From: JACPGQ01 sp039798685
GTDB taxonomy: Bacteria > Patescibacteriota > Microgenomatia > Levybacterales > UBA12049
Length of the DNA: 5,740 bases
Direction: 5' to 3'
Assembly: GCA_039798685.1 (NCBI GenBank)
Contig: JBDKFM010000063.1
Coordinates: forward strand, 1-5,740
The notes beneath the pieces were generated by a model that saw only the letters and a program-made list of their open reading frames with translations, did no database searches and was not told the DNA's origin. Numbering within the stretch: the first letter of the stretch is position 1; each line of letters starts with the position of its first letter. Shown in pieces: positions 5,405 to 5,740 of the stretch. Both the position numbers and the translations under genes were made by a program.

Positions 5405-5740
5405 TCACTCCACGATCTCTCCTGTACGCGAGTTAAGATCGAAGACATACTCCTGCCCTGTCTCTATCTCGATTTTCGATACAACATTCTCCGTGTCGTT
5501 AAACGCAATCTGCACAGATCCGACTTGCGCTGTCACTCTAATCGTACCAACATCTACCGTCACAATCATCTCTGACTGCTTCATGACGATAAGTAACGGC
5601 AACACTCTGACTGAGAGTGACGAATCTGAAGAATTTTTATACGTCACACGACCTCCCTCCTGCCCGAGAACTATATGTTCAGGTAGAGTTTGTAAAAAAG
5701 ACAACTTCGTTTCTTCATTTAGGTCAAACTGAAGAGATTC
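5405..5740 (-). CDS. Hypothetical protein, C-terminal part only
   Basis: The minus-strand frame ending at the TGA at 5407-5405 is open to the right edge, giving 111 visible residues without a stop, so the N-terminus is outside the window. A TTG at 5704 could be called as a start, but the frame continues upstream (ESLQFDLNEETK), and the TTG has no supporting signal. I do not recognise the family. The visible part alternates short hydrophobic stretches with polar turns (for example MIVTVDVGTIRVTAQVG and YVFDLNSRTGEIVE), suggesting a beta-rich domain; there are no cysteines and no clear membrane helix. It is convergent with the GH18 gene with a 7-bp gap, which supports a real gene, because the opposite-strand frame here lacks any recognisable feature. 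Confidence 0.65.
   Translation of the reverse strand, partial: ESLQFDLNEETKLSFLQTLPEHIVLGQEGGRVTYKNSSDSSLSVRVLPLLIVMKQSEMIVTVDVGTIRVTAQVGSVQIAFNDTENVVSKIEIETGQEYVFDLNSRTGEIVE

Noticed and set aside
5337..5732. Plus-strand 131-codon open frame opposite the right-edge hypothetical gene.
   Set aside because: It starts inside the end of the GH18 gene, has no promoter or ribosome-binding signal, and its Ser/Thr/Cys-rich product looks like a shadow of the minus-strand frame.
1..5740. CRISPR array, insertion sequence, tRNA or rRNA genes.
   Set aside because: No regularly spaced repeats, transposase-like reading frame, terminal inverted repeats or tRNA/rRNA-like sequence were seen in either strand.

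Overview
The window reads as compact bacterial DNA of moderate GC with short intergenic gaps, two tail-to-tail gene pairs that overlap or nearly touch, and no Shine-Dalgarno sequence in front of any visible start codon. Most starts instead have a promoter-like -10 box only 8-14 nt upstream, so many mRNAs here are probably leaderless or nearly so. The gene mix (ABC-F ATPase, Rrf2 regulator, FTR1 iron permease, Pr6Pr-type membrane protein, S33 peptidase-like hydrolase, GH18 protein with a signal peptide) and the missing Shine-Dalgarno sites would fit a Candidate Phyla Radiation (Patescibacteria) genome. That placement is inference; no marker gene in the window settles it. The genetic code is standard as far as can be seen.

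Layout: 1-1043 (minus) is the N-terminal two thirds of an ABC-F translation-factor ATPase running off the left edge. A 204-bp divergent gap (1044-1247) leads into an rrf2-like regulator (1248-1721, plus) and, 36 bp later, an FTR1-family iron permease (1758-2573, plus). Next come a six-helix Pr6Pr-like membrane protein (2640-3224, plus) and a convergent alpha/beta hydrolase of the proline iminopeptidase family (3208-4146, minus) whose 3' end overlaps it by 17 bp. A 78-bp divergent promoter region separates the hydrolase from a secreted or membrane-anchored GH18 protein (4225-5397, plus). Last is the C-terminal part of an unrecognised protein (5405-5740, minus) running off the right edge.

The most interesting signal is a small regulatory circuit. 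A 24-bp element occurs twice, once at 1203-1226 before rrf2 and once at 1707-1730 before the permease, with 20 of 24 positions identical. Each copy is an imperfect dyad, each overlaps a -35-like TTGA(C/T)T, and each has its -10-like box at exactly the same distance (18-bp spacer). The second copy is embedded in the last codons and stop codon of rrf2. The left part of the first copy also resembles an IscR type-1 half-site. Since the Rrf2 protein carries cysteines suited to an Fe-S cluster, the simplest reading is an iron- or cluster-sensing repressor controlling both itself and an iron importer.
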